Positions 35,301 through 42,885 of a stretch of DNA of 64,000 nucleotides are shown here, in pieces. Every line of letters starts with the position of its first letter. Within the stretch, counting starts at the first letter, position 1. The translations under genes and the position numbers were made by a program. The stretch is from a bacterium. GTDB lineage: Bacteria; Bdellovibrionota_G; JALEGL01. The DNA is taken from positions 202,036-266,035 of the forward strand of contig JALEGL010000015.1 of NCBI GenBank assembly GCA_022763185.1, written 5' to 3'. The notes beneath the pieces are model-generated. The model saw only the letters and a program-made list of their open reading frames with translations, did not search any database and was not told the origin of the DNA.

Positions 35301-36996
35301 ATTAGCCAAACGCTTCTTGGATGAGTATGTCATGGATACCAATGGCATGCGCAGCTTTTTGGAACCCTTTGTTTACAGTGATATTCTTAGCCCACAGCAA
35401 TGGCAGCGTGCCATTGCTAACTTTGAAAAAACAGGCAGAAAAATTTTAAGCAAAGAAGATGCTAAAATGTTTATTTCTGTCATTAAGTTTTCTCGTCGAG
35501 AAATCAATTCAATTGCAGATGAACTAAAACGTTCGGGTCAGTTTGTATCTGGTTACTATCAAAAGCGCACCAATTTTATATTGGACCACATGGATGAATT
35601 TTTAGATGTTGCTTATTTGGAACGTTTAAAACAAAGACAGCGCTTTATTCAATACCTAAAACAAATGGGCAGAACATCTGAGGACCAAATAGATGAGCTG
35701 CACCGTTTTATCAATCAAATTGATGATTATGACTTGCATTACGCTTGGAATCATCAAGGAGAAATTGCCCAAAAAATTGACGACATCACAGAAAGTTTAC
35801 GCTCTCATTCAGGTAGGTTTTTTACCAATGAACACGTGATGTATTATATTCGAGAACAAGAGCAATACGTGGACTATTTTTTTAAATCTTTAGACCAAGC
35901 TTTGGGACGAAATAACAGTAACCTGATCAAGCGTATACGGACCAAACGTTATGGTAGTGCGCAACATCGAAACTTCACCGATGCCTATGCTGAAGCCCGG
36001 CATAAAACAAAAATGCGTAAGACCATACATGGTGAATGTTCGTTGCCCAACTCGCCGGTTAAAAAAATTGCCAACAAAGTCATGGCCAACCAAGCCAAAC
36101 AAATAAGTTTGGTGTCCAACACCTGGGGTTATGTCAGTGTAAAGTATGATGACTACGATGTACATCAAGGCTTAGACATTGAGTGGATTACGCGCTTGGC
36201 TTATGACTTGGCCGTGCCTCAGTTGGGCACACACCTGTCCATGAAAGCTTTAACTTCAGGTGAGAAAAGGGCCGTATCCAAAATAGGCATGGAGTGGTTA
36301 GCAGGCATTCCTGTTTCTGCAGTAGAGTTTGGCGGGTATTGGTTTTTAAGTGAGCATTTGTGGAATTCATCGGATCAAGCGGAAGCTCTTTTTGCCAAAG
36401 AAGTCAGGCAATCAGAAAATCTTCCCAAAGATTTAGGTGAGCTATTTAAAGGCTATCCAAAAATTTATCAGGGTGTAATGCAGCGCTTGGAAAAAGTTCA
36501 AAACTTCTTAATCCATGAGCATCCACCGGCTGTAATCAACGATGCCTTTTTATACGACTTGGCTGTTAAAGAAGGTTTGATTGATGAAGTTTTACAAAGT
36601 GATGCGGATTTTGAAAAAGAACTTTTGGATGCACTGTCTGACTTTATGTACGATGAAGCTTATGATAGCAGACCCAAGTCCAACTTCCCTATTTTAGGCA
36701 ACAAAGTTCGCTTGTTTGGCGATGGCTTTAAATCAAGAGAGTGGTTGATGGAAAACCAAGATATCCCTGCTTCTGTGCATGAATCTGTAGATAGAATTAT
36801 GTTTTACCGTTTGTTTGATTTGTTTCCCAATAGCCAAATCAAGTACATCAGAAGTCAGCTGGTTTATTCAATGTTATGCAAGTACAGGTACAGCCAGCGC
36901 ATGACTGTTCCTGCGGCCATTGCCGTTTATGCAGCCATTAAAGCAGCCACAGACCCTATTAAGTATCACCTGCGTGAACAAAATACAGGGCACTGA
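32311..36996 (+). CDS. Very large secreted protein of unknown function
   Basis: GTG 32311 follows GGGGG at a good distance and gives a signal peptide (M-K-K-L-F-R-G-I-V-L-T-G-C-M-S-A-N-L-V-F-A-G); ATG 32254 has no ribosome binding site. About 1561 residues follow with no family I recognise. The N-terminal 700 residues are polar, helical and cysteine-bearing; about 709-755 and 789-812 are hydrophobic (M-A-L-F-L-L-P-G-A-G, V-V-L-A-L-E-A-A-V-V-V-A) and could be membrane hairpins; the C-terminal half is again helical and charged. The gene stands alone, ending near the convergent grxC. Confidence 0.7.
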   Translation: MKKLFRGIVLTGCMSANLVFAGDYIISDQCLNQVENINLFRNTSNLQEKLNYLKKDYKGGRLYNYSALRHNLANNLTEIQNELDNNQSPINKHLRMCMVNQRYCHRYFNPNNEIHQRWFCATHIYRNVLSDQFTQFNTLVERCGDGSVMFHSAHFPASDHPAYQRDCHDKNGNSKLEYYKNQRKIVQSEMFRYYQQIDDTVHQSSKPEAVGYIIGKLNETIGEVEYGDVRTTHHQYQVVRFAKSIAQCTVGSNNNYNKSTLAATSDYAAFSQNIMSMFEGASDALIYNPQETYERSQMVNAFTAVERFDHEVALFLNKEQYRYSTAACDDLPEEEKINCILQSYSQQAWLSKSESEQELERRKLQVYEQNAMKGENRRLKNLSEAAYPKVFRGFLPYHFYRTTNAKILMELQKMSVDQGRQYLATEQSFINFTEQLVCGKNAFHYCQEQYKAKRVESRKKLYQNIKNGTYRVAFHPTPQKTALRKSMVDLLNAKISDINDYCYNASAELKDRFENMSMDETFPFNAIDEQERYTLMSFLEEKLQKLYATPTFGSYFAHSSMIDLLNFDAQERYNTCFNQGYVFGGSLKSTKTYKRMMEDASHGVISSAMHLMDFKQRKLASDFQVSMASLQAVERALEQDIMTELNILEQKRKLNTPEGQLNFLKDSIKSRVFSLLDFALDNPSEGLGDTYCTLLDEANCDEVMKENMIKMAMIVPHVMALFLLPGAGNIVVELSIVGGALTISSLATYQMIVMRINQQSQLDRSLASSNISPQNAAYLQSYFRKDIKNYTVVLALEAAVVVATDYVLIREGLKTVKYLRQTGAFQKYFSRQMLIDHAIRVAPKGSAGFLNQYRYSREFFARSDQISDQVFDDFIRALKEGEGLKFSKNNFPNHFPEINPSLVSQMFKSIGKGLNHVWKTLWDMPLLKQVSINYYKVMYQYTSKWWVTSKRMTEILNEALERGRISQQQFEELIEGMPEFTIVNGKAVLKINSEIKVLAKRFLDEYVMDTNGMRSFLEPFVYSDILSPQQWQRAIANFEKTGRKILSKEDAKMFISVIKFSRREINSIADELKRSGQFVSGYYQKRTNFILDHMDEFLDVAYLERLKQRQRFIQYLKQMGRTSEDQIDELHRFINQIDDYDLHYAWNHQGEIAQKIDDITESLRSHSGRFFTNEHVMYYIREQEQYVDYFFKSLDQALGRNNSNLIKRIRTKRYGSAQHRNFTDAYAEARHKTKMRKTIHGECSLPNSPVKKIANKVMANQAKQISLVSNTWGYVSVKYDDYDVHQGLDIEWITRLAYDLAVPQLGTHLSMKALTSGEKRAVSKIGMEWLAGIPVSAVEFGGYWFLSEHLWNSSDQAEALFAKEVRQSENLPKDLGELFKGYPKIYQGVMQRLEKVQNFLIHEHPPAVINDAFLYDLAVKEGLIDEVLQSDADFEKELLDALSDFMYDEAYDSRPKSNFPILGNKVRLFGDGFKSREWLMENQDIPASVHESVDRIMFYRLFDLFPNSQIKYIRSQLVYSMLCKYRYSQRMTVPAAIAVYAAIKAATDPIKYHLREQNTGH

Positions 36997-37014
36997 TAAA
37001 AACTGCCTATATTG

Positions 37015-37254
37015 TTATGATTGATCTTGCAGCCAAACTTGCAAGTCATCTGACCCACCAATGTGCTGGCCATCGATGTAAATTTGTGGAACAGAAGTAC
37101 GACCACTGATGGGTAAAATGGCTTCCATGGGAATATCCTGACCGGCTTTGATTTCAATAATATCATAGCCATAATCGGTGAGCATGGCTCTGGCTTTGAC
37201 ACAAAATGGACACACTTGCGTTGAAATCATCACGGCTGTTTTTGTTTGAGACAT
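37015..37254 (-). CDS. grxC: Glutaredoxin (GrxC-like)
   Basis: Small glutathione-dependent disulfide oxidoreductase. The 79 residues have the active site C-P-F-C, the cis-proline loop T-S-V-P-Q-I-Y-I, and the glutathione-binding G-G-S-D-D-L near the C-terminus. Length and order fit bacterial Grx3. It lies downstream of dps on the same strand with a hairpin between them, so the two oxidative-stress genes may share a transcript in part. Confidence 0.92.
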   Translation of the reverse strand: MSQTKTAVMISTQVCPFCVKARAMLTDYGYDIIEIKAGQDIPMEAILPISGRTSVPQIYIDGQHIGGSDDLQVWLQDQS

Positions 37255-37280
37255 AAGATCTTCTTTCTTGTTAAAGAGTG

Positions 37281-37309
37281 TTTAGGGGTACGCAGCGCAT
37301 GCCCCTAAA
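37281..37309 (-). terminator. Hairpin between dps and grxC
   Basis: TTTAGGGG (37281-37288) pairs with CCCCTAAA (37302-37309). No T run follows on the minus strand, so termination is likely to be partial at most. Confidence 0.4.
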
Positions 37310-37326
37310 ACCTCAAGTGTATTTTA

Positions 37327-37755
37327 TTAGTCAGCTAATATAGAGCGCAGCATCCAAGCAGTTTTTTCATGAACTTCTAAGCGTCCAATGAATAAATCTT
37401 CACTGACATCATCATGCTCACCTTCATCCAAACTTTTTTTCAAGGTGGTAATGATTTTTTCATGGCCTTCTAAAAGTTGGGATACCATGTCTTTCCAATG
37501 CAGTTGACCTGTAGACTCTTTTATTTGGGTTAGCTGCATGTATTCTTGATATGAGCCCGGGGCATAGTCGCCTAAGGCTTTGATACGTTCTGCAATAACA
37601 TCAATGGCTGCAAAAAACTCATTGTATTGCGCTTCAAATAAGGTGTGCAGAGACGAAAACATAGGGCCTGTTACGTTCCAGTGATAATTTTGTGTTTTTA
37701 AATTCAAAGTGTAGCTATCAGCTAACAATTGTCTTAAAGTTTCTTTAGTAGTCAT
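37327..37755 (-). CDS. dps: Dps-family ferritin-like DNA protection protein
   Basis: Forms 12-subunit cages that oxidise and store iron and shield DNA during stress. The 142 residues show the inter-subunit ferroxidase motif: N-Y-H-W-N-V-T-G with its histidine, then H-T-L-F-E and Y-N-E-F-F-A-A-I-D-V-I-A-E-R. AAGGAG precedes ATG 37755. An 11-base inverted repeat immediately upstream of the ribosome binding site could control it. Confidence 0.9.
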   Translation of the reverse strand: MTTKETLRQLLADSYTLNLKTQNYHWNVTGPMFSSLHTLFEAQYNEFFAAIDVIAERIKALGDYAPGSYQEYMQLTQIKESTGQLHWKDMVSQLLEGHEKIITTLKKSLDEGEHDDVSEDLFIGRLEVHEKTAWMLRSILAD

Positions 37756-37769
37756 GGTAATAATCTCCT

Positions 37770-37798
37770 TTTTGTTTATGGCCTCATCATAAACAAAA
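37770..37798. promoter_or_regulatory. 11-base inverted repeat upstream of dps
   Basis: TTTTGTTTATG (37770-37780) and CATAAACAAAA (37788-37798) are exact inverted copies around a seven-base spacer, directly next to the dps ribosome binding site. It could be an operator or a leader hairpin that masks the site. Confidence 0.5.
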
Positions 37799-37818
37799 GT
37801 TGATGATTTGAACAGTTG

Positions 37819-37859
37819 AAAAAAACTATGGCCTCATTGTTTATAACAATGAGGCCATA
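37819..37859 (-). terminator. Strong terminator of the desaturase gene
   Basis: A 15-base perfect stem (37827-37841 with 37845-37859; core ATGGCCTCATTGTT) and three-base loop is followed on the minus strand by seven T. The loop-side sequence ATGGCCTCAT also occurs in the nearby dps inverted repeat. Confidence 0.9.
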
Positions 37860-37889
37860 AAAAACGATCAACTTTAGCTATAAAAAAGT

Positions 37890-39101
37890 TTAAGCAGGCT
37901 TGGCAACCTTTGACCACTCTTTAAGCTGTTTTTGCAAGGCTTTCTTGGTTTGCTTTATAGAGTGTTTTAATTCAAGTTGTTGCTGATCAATGGAATGAAC
38001 CAAGGATGCCTTTTTTTCTCTGAGTTGTTTATAAAAAGCAGCTTGAGTTTGTTTAAAGGATTGTTGAAACTCTTGCTGCTGTAAATCCAAAGAATTCATA
38101 AAGGCTGCCTTTTTTTGTTCTGCCAGTTGAGACAGCTCTTGTTTTTTAAGTTTGAGCTGCTCAATTTTTTGGCAAGCTTCATCAAACAACAACTCGGCTT
38201 TTTCACTCAAAGGTTGATGTTGTTCTAAACGTTTTTTTTGCATTTTTAAGCGTGCTTGCAAGATGGCTTCTTGTGAGGCTTGTTTAAGGTTCCAGGTTAA
38301 GCCTAACCAGTTCATACTTTTAATAAACCATTTGCTAGGGTCCCAGTGGTAGGCCTTGATGCCATTACGATAATCACGGGCATACCAGTGGTGGAAATTA
38401 TGGTAACCCTCACCAAAGGTAAAAATAGCCGTAATCCAGCTGTCTTTGGCCGAGTTGGTATCGGTGTAGTTTTGTTTACCCAGTGTGTGTGCCAATGAAT
38501 TGATGGCAAAAGTAATGTGATGGGCAAGAAACAGTCTTAAAACGCCACCATAAATAAAACCACCTAAAAAGTCATTCCACAAAAAATGGGCAATCAAAGC
38601 GGGCATCAAACCACCAACCAGGCCACCAATCCATTTCCAGTATTTTTCTTGCCACATGACCAAAGGGTCATTGAGCAGATCTTGGGGCCTAGCAGCATTG
38701 GCTTTTTTAGAGGATAGAATCCAACCGATGTGCGCCCACCAAAACCCTTCTTGTATGCTGTAAGGATCTTTTTCTTGGTCAACAAATTGATGGTGAACGC
38801 GATGTTCAGAAGCCCACTGTATGCAAGATTGCTGAAAAGCACAGGCACCAAAAACCAAGTAAAAGAATTTTAAAACCGGAGATGCTTCATAACTGCGATG
38901 AGCAAACAAGCGATGATACCCACAGGTGATGCTCATCAAGGTTGCACACAACATAAAGAGAAACAGTGCAATATTTTGCCAGGCTAAACCATGCATATAA
39001 ATATGCCAAGGTGTTAAAGTCACTGCAGCCAAACTTAAAATGATGAAGAACGGCGCAGTCACCAAATTGTAACGGGATAAAAATGTCTTTAATTTTTGCA
39101 T
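37890..39101 (-). CDS. Acyl-CoA/acyl-lipid delta-9-type desaturase with coiled-coil tail
   Basis: Membrane di-iron desaturase that introduces double bonds into fatty acyl chains. The three histidine boxes are intact: H-R-L-F-A-H, E-H-R-V-H-H and H-N-F-H-H, between four hydrophobic segments. Typical bacterial relatives end near residue 290. Here about 115 extra residues follow, strongly helical and rich in Q, K and E, including a 33-residue unit (328-360) repeated directly at 361-393 (E-Q-K-K-A-... K-Q-L and R-E-K-K-A-... K-Q-L). The tail may drive oligomerisation. A strong terminator ends the gene. Confidence 0.88.
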   Translation of the reverse strand: MQKLKTFLSRYNLVTAPFFIILSLAAVTLTPWHIYMHGLAWQNIALFLFMLCATLMSITCGYHRLFAHRSYEASPVLKFFYLVFGACAFQQSCIQWASEHRVHHQFVDQEKDPYSIQEGFWWAHIGWILSSKKANAARPQDLLNDPLVMWQEKYWKWIGGLVGGLMPALIAHFLWNDFLGGFIYGGVLRLFLAHHITFAINSLAHTLGKQNYTDTNSAKDSWITAIFTFGEGYHNFHHWYARDYRNGIKAYHWDPSKWFIKSMNWLGLTWNLKQASQEAILQARLKMQKKRLEQHQPLSEKAELLFDEACQKIEQLKLKKQELSQLAEQKKAAFMNSLDLQQQEFQQSFKQTQAAFYKQLREKKASLVHSIDQQQLELKHSIKQTKKALQKQLKEWSKVAKPA

Positions 39102-39659
39102 AGTGCTGGCCAGTATAGCAAAAATTAACTTATGACTCTAGTAAAATACAGACCTAGCCATGCGAGCTTAGGTTGAACTTGAAAGCATAAGTTTAAGATT
39201 TTTGTAACAAAAGCCAGCGCAGTTGAAGCAGTATCGTGTAAATAGCTTATGCATTGTAAGGTCATACATATGGCTTAAAAGGCCGTATTATGCAGGAACA
39301 AGCGCTTTGAAAAAATATGCTGCAGTTTTTTTGATCTTTTATTTGGCCGCGCTCAGGATAAAAATTTAGGTATTGCGCAAATTTTGAACGTTTAGTGAGA
39401 TTTAGAAAACACTTTTTAAACAGACAATTTGTCGCGATAAAACCAGATTAATCGATCTGGATTAAAAGGTATTCAAATTCATTGATATTAGGATAAGGCA
39501 GAACGTCTTTATGCACGCTCATAACTGTACGATGTATGATGCTGTTGCTTGGCCATTCATTGAATTCAAAAACTTTGGCTTTTTACAGTTGCTTTGGCTT
39601 AAAATGCAATACAAACATAAAAGATGCTTTGAAACTACTTTTGAAGTATTTACTTTTAT
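39102..39659. other. Non-coding stretch of about 560 bases
   Basis: Nothing convincing was found. A small inverted repeat, CCAGAT (39443-39448) with ATCTGG (39455-39460), is present. A 63-codon frame at 39511-39702 overlaps the next gene and lacks features of a real protein. Confidence 0.5.
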
Positions 39660-40292
39660 ATGTCTTGCCCTTTATGCAGCCATAACAAAAAAATACTCTT
39701 GAGCCGTGCCAATCAAAAATTATACTATGTTTGTCCACAGTGTGATTTTATTTATTTGGATCGGCAGTTTTATTTATCCAGACAAGAAGAGCAAGAACGC
39801 TATGCCAAACATGAAAACACACCGGAAGACCCAAAGTATCAAAAATTTCTGCAACCGGTTTTGGATAGCTTGCTTCCCTATCTAAAAGACAACAGTCTTG
39901 GTTTGGATTTTGGTAGTGGTGCAGGGTCTCCTTTGCCGCAGATGTTTGCAGCTTTTGGACACAAGGTGAAAAATTACGATTCATTTTTTTATCCAGATCA
40001 AACGCTGTTTCAACATAAATATGACTTTATTGTATCCACAGAAACCTTTGAACATTTGCATCAACCCATCAAAGAGATGAAACGTTTGTTGACTTGCCTT
40101 AAACCCGGCGGGTATATTTGTGTGATGACGCAGTTTCTAAGCAACAAAGATGATTTTGAATCTTGGTATTATCATCGTGATCCGAGTCATGTCGGGTTTT
40201 TTAATCAGCACAGCTTTCAATATTTGGCCAAGGCCTTGGGTTTGAGCGTTTTTTTTCCACACAAAAGTATTGCTGTGTTTGGAGTGAAGTAG
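39660..40292 (+). CDS. SAM-dependent methyltransferase with N-terminal zinc ribbon
   Basis: The 210 residues begin with two C-x-x-C pairs (C3/C6 and C25/C28) that form a small zinc ribbon, then a class I methyltransferase fold: L-D-F-G-S-G-A-G-S at about 82-90 for SAM binding, F-I-V-S-T-E-T-F-E-H-L and L-K-P-G-G-Y-I-C-V-M-T. It resembles the Methyltransf_23 group, members of which modify small molecules, lipids or sugars; the substrate here is unknown. Its stop is one base before the next start, so the two are translationally coupled. Confidence 0.82.
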   Translation: MSCPLCSHNKKILLSRANQKLYYVCPQCDFIYLDRQFYLSRQEEQERYAKHENTPEDPKYQKFLQPVLDSLLPYLKDNSLGLDFGSGAGSPLPQMFAAFGHKVKNYDSFFYPDQTLFQHKYDFIVSTETFEHLHQPIKEMKRLLTCLKPGGYICVMTQFLSNKDDFESWYYHRDPSHVGFFNQHSFQYLAKALGLSVFFPHKSIAVFGVK

Positions 40293-40293
40293 A

Positions 40294-40716
40294 ATGAAGT
40301 CAAAGTTTAGATTAATGCTGAGTCTAGTTTTAGCTTTGTTGGCTCTGGCATGCCACAAACAATCTGTTAAACAGCAGCAAAAGCAAAAAACACAAGCAGA
40401 ACTAGAACCAGAAACAGAGGTCACCCATAGCGTTCAAGAAGGTTACTTTTCATACATGGCCGATGCCAACATGTTTGTCTCTTGTGATAAAAAACACAAA
40501 GCCAGTATTTTAATGCAAGGTAAAGCTTACCTTGAACTTGAAAAAAAGTATTTGGCCTTGCAAGTTTCACCACAAAAAGTTTATCTAAAAATGCGCACCA
40601 CGTTGGTGAATAGAAAAACAGAGCAAGAAGAATTGAACAAACCTGCCTGGCAGATGGATGCCTTGCTTGAATTGAATCAACATAAACAGTGTTCAGATCA
40701 AACGGACCTAAAATAA
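40294..40716 (+). CDS. Lipoprotein of unknown function (NlpE/COG3650-like)
   Basis: Signal peptide with lipobox L-A-L-A-C at residues 16-20, then a Q/K/E-rich linker. The core, G-Y-F-S-Y-M-A-D-A-N-M-F-V-S-C-D-K-K and later Y-L-E-L-E-K-K-Y, resembles small envelope lipoproteins of the NlpE-N type that contain a conserved Y-M-A-D-A and cysteine. GGAG inside the end of the upstream gene provides its ribosome binding site. Function uncertain. Confidence 0.65.
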   Translation: MKSKFRLMLSLVLALLALACHKQSVKQQQKQKTQAELEPETEVTHSVQEGYFSYMADANMFVSCDKKHKASILMQGKAYLELEKKYLALQVSPQKVYLKMRTTLVNRKTEQEELNKPAWQMDALLELNQHKQCSDQTDLK

Positions 40717-40759
40717 AAACCTTATGGCTTAATCTTTAAGTAGACTTAGTTTATGACAG

Positions 40760-41392
40760 CTATGATTTACACTTAAGTTCATGATAGTTATAATCTTCAT
40801 GAATCATCCGCTGTTTTAGTCCGGGGTGGTGAGGGTTGTTTTGAGCAGGAAAAGTTTCGTCTAAACCAATAAAACCATGCAGTATAATATACTCACAATG
40901 TTCTCGATCATCGTACCATTGCTGAATATCAAAAATGAGTTGCATGCATTGACTTTCACCTAAGTCGTCGTTTGAAAACTCAACAGAATTAAGAAATTGC
41001 GCAGTATATTTTTTTTCTGTTAACTGTAGGGCATCATAAATCATGACTGAGAATGTTGGGTAATTGCTGGCACCACAATAAAGAAGACTGGGCTTTTGAT
41101 CAATATAAATAGCAATGAGATCTTTGGTTGGGCTAAGGGTAGAGAAATCACCGTTTTCTGAGTTGAACATGCGTTCTATGATTTCTTCAGCATCCGTTTG
41201 CTTGGCCAACTCAAGTTCAAAAGCTATGCGTGGATCAGGAGATGCCATCAAACTGATGATGTGAGTGCTTGGTGGTAAAGCTTTGGTAGGTTGTTCAGGC
41301 GAAGACAAAGATAGAGAGTCAAGAGTTTGTGCCTGAGTTAGATTAAACAAAAAAAGGGCTACACAAAAAAAATTGAATTGCCAAAGACGCAT
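40760..41392 (-). CDS. Secreted protein of unknown function
   Basis: ATG 41392 gives a signal peptide (M-R-L-W-Q-F-N-F-F-C-V-A-L-F-L-F..., cleavage near T-Q-A-Q) and 210 residues; a TTG at 41428 would extend it by twelve polar residues. The mature protein has several cysteines, including C-E-Y and a final L-K-C-K-S, and no recognisable motif. It converges on the lipoprotein gene at 40294 with a 43-base gap. Confidence 0.65.
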   Translation of the reverse strand: MRLWQFNFFCVALFLFNLTQAQTLDSLSLSSPEQPTKALPPSTHIISLMASPDPRIAFELELAKQTDAEEIIERMFNSENGDFSTLSPTKDLIAIYIDQKPSLLYCGASNYPTFSVMIYDALQLTEKKYTAQFLNSVEFSNDDLGESQCMQLIFDIQQWYDDREHCEYIILHGFIGLDETFPAQNNPHHPGLKQRMIHEDYNYHELKCKS

Positions 41393-41473
41393 ACAGAAAT
41401 TCTTACTGTTGATTGCGCAAAGAGTCAAGATGAAAATTTATAGGGTGAAGAAGATATTTTTAATAAATTTCAG

Positions 41474-41938
41474 TTATGACAAGTAGAGTTTATACCCTAC
41501 ATGTGTCGGCTTGAAACCTAAGTTGGTGTAAAATCGGTTGGCTTCAGAACGGCTTTTGTTTGAGGTGAATTGAATAATTTTGCAATTCTTTTGTTTTGCC
41601 AAAGCAATACAATGCTTGATGAGTGTTTTGCCCAAACCTTTGCCTCTAAATTTTTTTTCAACACGCACACTTTCAATTTGCAAACGCTTCGCACCCTTAA
41701 AGCTTAAATGGGGTAGATACATAACTTGAGCGCAAGCCAAAATTTCCAAAGTGATGGCTTCCTGCATGATGATGACATCAAAGTATTCGCTACGTTGTAT
41801 ATGCATAAAAGCTGCTTTGTATTGCTCAAAAATAGTATCAGATAAAGACTCGCGAGTTTTACCCAAGTGATCTTGATTCAGTAAATTAATGATACTATCC
41901 AAGTCATTCACATGTGCTGAACGAAATCTAACATCCAT
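41474..41938 (-). CDS. GNAT-family N-acetyltransferase
   Basis: Transfers an acetyl group from acetyl-CoA to an unknown amine. The A motif R-V-E-K-K-F-R-G-K-G-L-G-K-T-L-I (pyrophosphate-binding R-G-x-G-x-G/A type) and the following E-A-N-R-F-Y-T-N-L-G-F are clear in the C-terminal half. ATG 41938 is chosen over TTG 41944. At 154 residues it is a standard single-domain GNAT. No neighbour suggests the acceptor. Confidence 0.85.
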   Translation of the reverse strand: MDVRFRSAHVNDLDSIINLLNQDHLGKTRESLSDTIFEQYKAAFMHIQRSEYFDVIIMQEAITLEILACAQVMYLPHLSFKGAKRLQIESVRVEKKFRGKGLGKTLIKHCIALAKQKNCKIIQFTSNKSRSEANRFYTNLGFKPTHVGYKLYLS

Positions 41939-42074
41939 AATCAATCACTGTATACAAAACTGACAAAAAAAACCACAAAGCATGCCTATAAAAAAAGCGG
42001 TGTCTACGCTGAAAGATCATAAATCTAAACAGACGCATTCCCGCCTTTTTTAAATAGAAGAATAAAGTAGAAAA

Positions 42075-42338
42075 TTAACCTAAAACTTTTTCAAAACCAC
42101 CGTTACCATACTTTAAGGTTGCAGCACCACGTGATACTTTAGAAATGCTGGCTTGTTCTTCTGTGCTCACTTGACGTTGAGGTTTTTCTTTAAGCAAAGA
42201 TTTAACAATTCTAACACGTAAATCCAAATCTTCAATTTCTGCAGGTGTTAATAAGTCAGCCAAAAAAGCTTCCATGGTTTTAGGTCCTTTAACAGACAAG
42301 ATGATTTTACTTAGTTTTTTGAGTTTATTTTTATCCAT
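42075..42338 (-). CDS. TrpR-family transcriptional repressor
   Basis: An 87-residue all-helical protein. L-A-D-L-L-T-P-A-E-I-E-D-L-D-L-R-V-R-I-V-K-S-L-L matches the TrpR dimer and ligand-binding core, and S-I-S-K-V-S-R-G-A-A-T-L-K corresponds to the recognition helix of the TrpR/YerC group, although the C-terminal K-Y-G-N-G-G-F is closer to YerC. AAGGGG precedes ATG 42338. No trp gene is nearby, so the target and ligand are unproven and I give no gene symbol. Confidence 0.75.
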   Translation of the reverse strand: MDKNKLKKLSKIILSVKGPKTMEAFLADLLTPAEIEDLDLRVRIVKSLLKEKPQRQVSTEEQASISKVSRGAATLKYGNGGFEKVLG

Positions 42339-42521
42339 TGATGTTTCCCCTTATGTTTTTTGTGGCTCGTGACGTACTGTTGTTGAGCTACATATTATTT
42401 ATCTCATGTCGCTACATATGACAAAAATCAAAATAAATAAATAGAAATATTCACTTTTTTTAGGTTTTTTACAAAAAACCGAAGGGTGTGTACGTTTTTT
42501 AACTCTTTATTGTTGGATGAA

Positions 42522-42826
42522 ATATAAGAGAAAGCGTTAATCTTAAACACAAGCAAAGCTATGGAGTTTATAAAAGTAACGTATTGAGTTTTTACACCTA
42601 TACAGAAGATGCGTGCAGTGAAAAAAATGGATATGTTTGGCAAAAAGCACATAAGCTTGAGCAAGGCAGCATGCGTCTGTATCAAGGTGAAGAGGGTCAG
42701 CTCTGCCCCATTCATCATAAAAACCAATACACAGTAGAAGGGTAGGGTTGGTATAGTAGTCCGCCTAAGAAAGTATACAATTTAAATACAGAGACCCATG
42801 TCTATTATGTTGGCCCCCCAAAATAA
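42522..42826 (+). pseudogene. Possible decayed coding fragment
   Basis: A plus-strand frame with protein-like composition reads S-Y-G-V-Y-K-S-N-V-L-S-F-Y-T-Y-T-E-D-A-C-S-E-K-N to Y-T-V-E-G, meets a stop at 42742-42744, and continues in the same frame as G-W-Y-S-S-P-P-K-K-V-Y-N-L-N to a second stop at 42824. It has no plausible start codon (a stop lies at 42518). It could be the remnant of a small secreted protein. No homologue is recognised. Confidence 0.35.
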
Positions 42827-42885
42827 ATCAAGTTTTGGTGCATGATACCAAGTGGATCAACAAGTAAAATGATTAAATTTCCAAT

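Noticed and set aside
39511-39702. 63-codon plus-strand frame before the methyltransferase
   Set aside because: It overlaps the methyltransferase start by 43 bases, lacks a ribosome binding site and has no protein-like motif.
42428-42727. 99-codon minus-strand frame
   Set aside because: Its composition looks like the complement of the more protein-like plus-strand fragment at 42522-42826, and it has no ribosome binding site.
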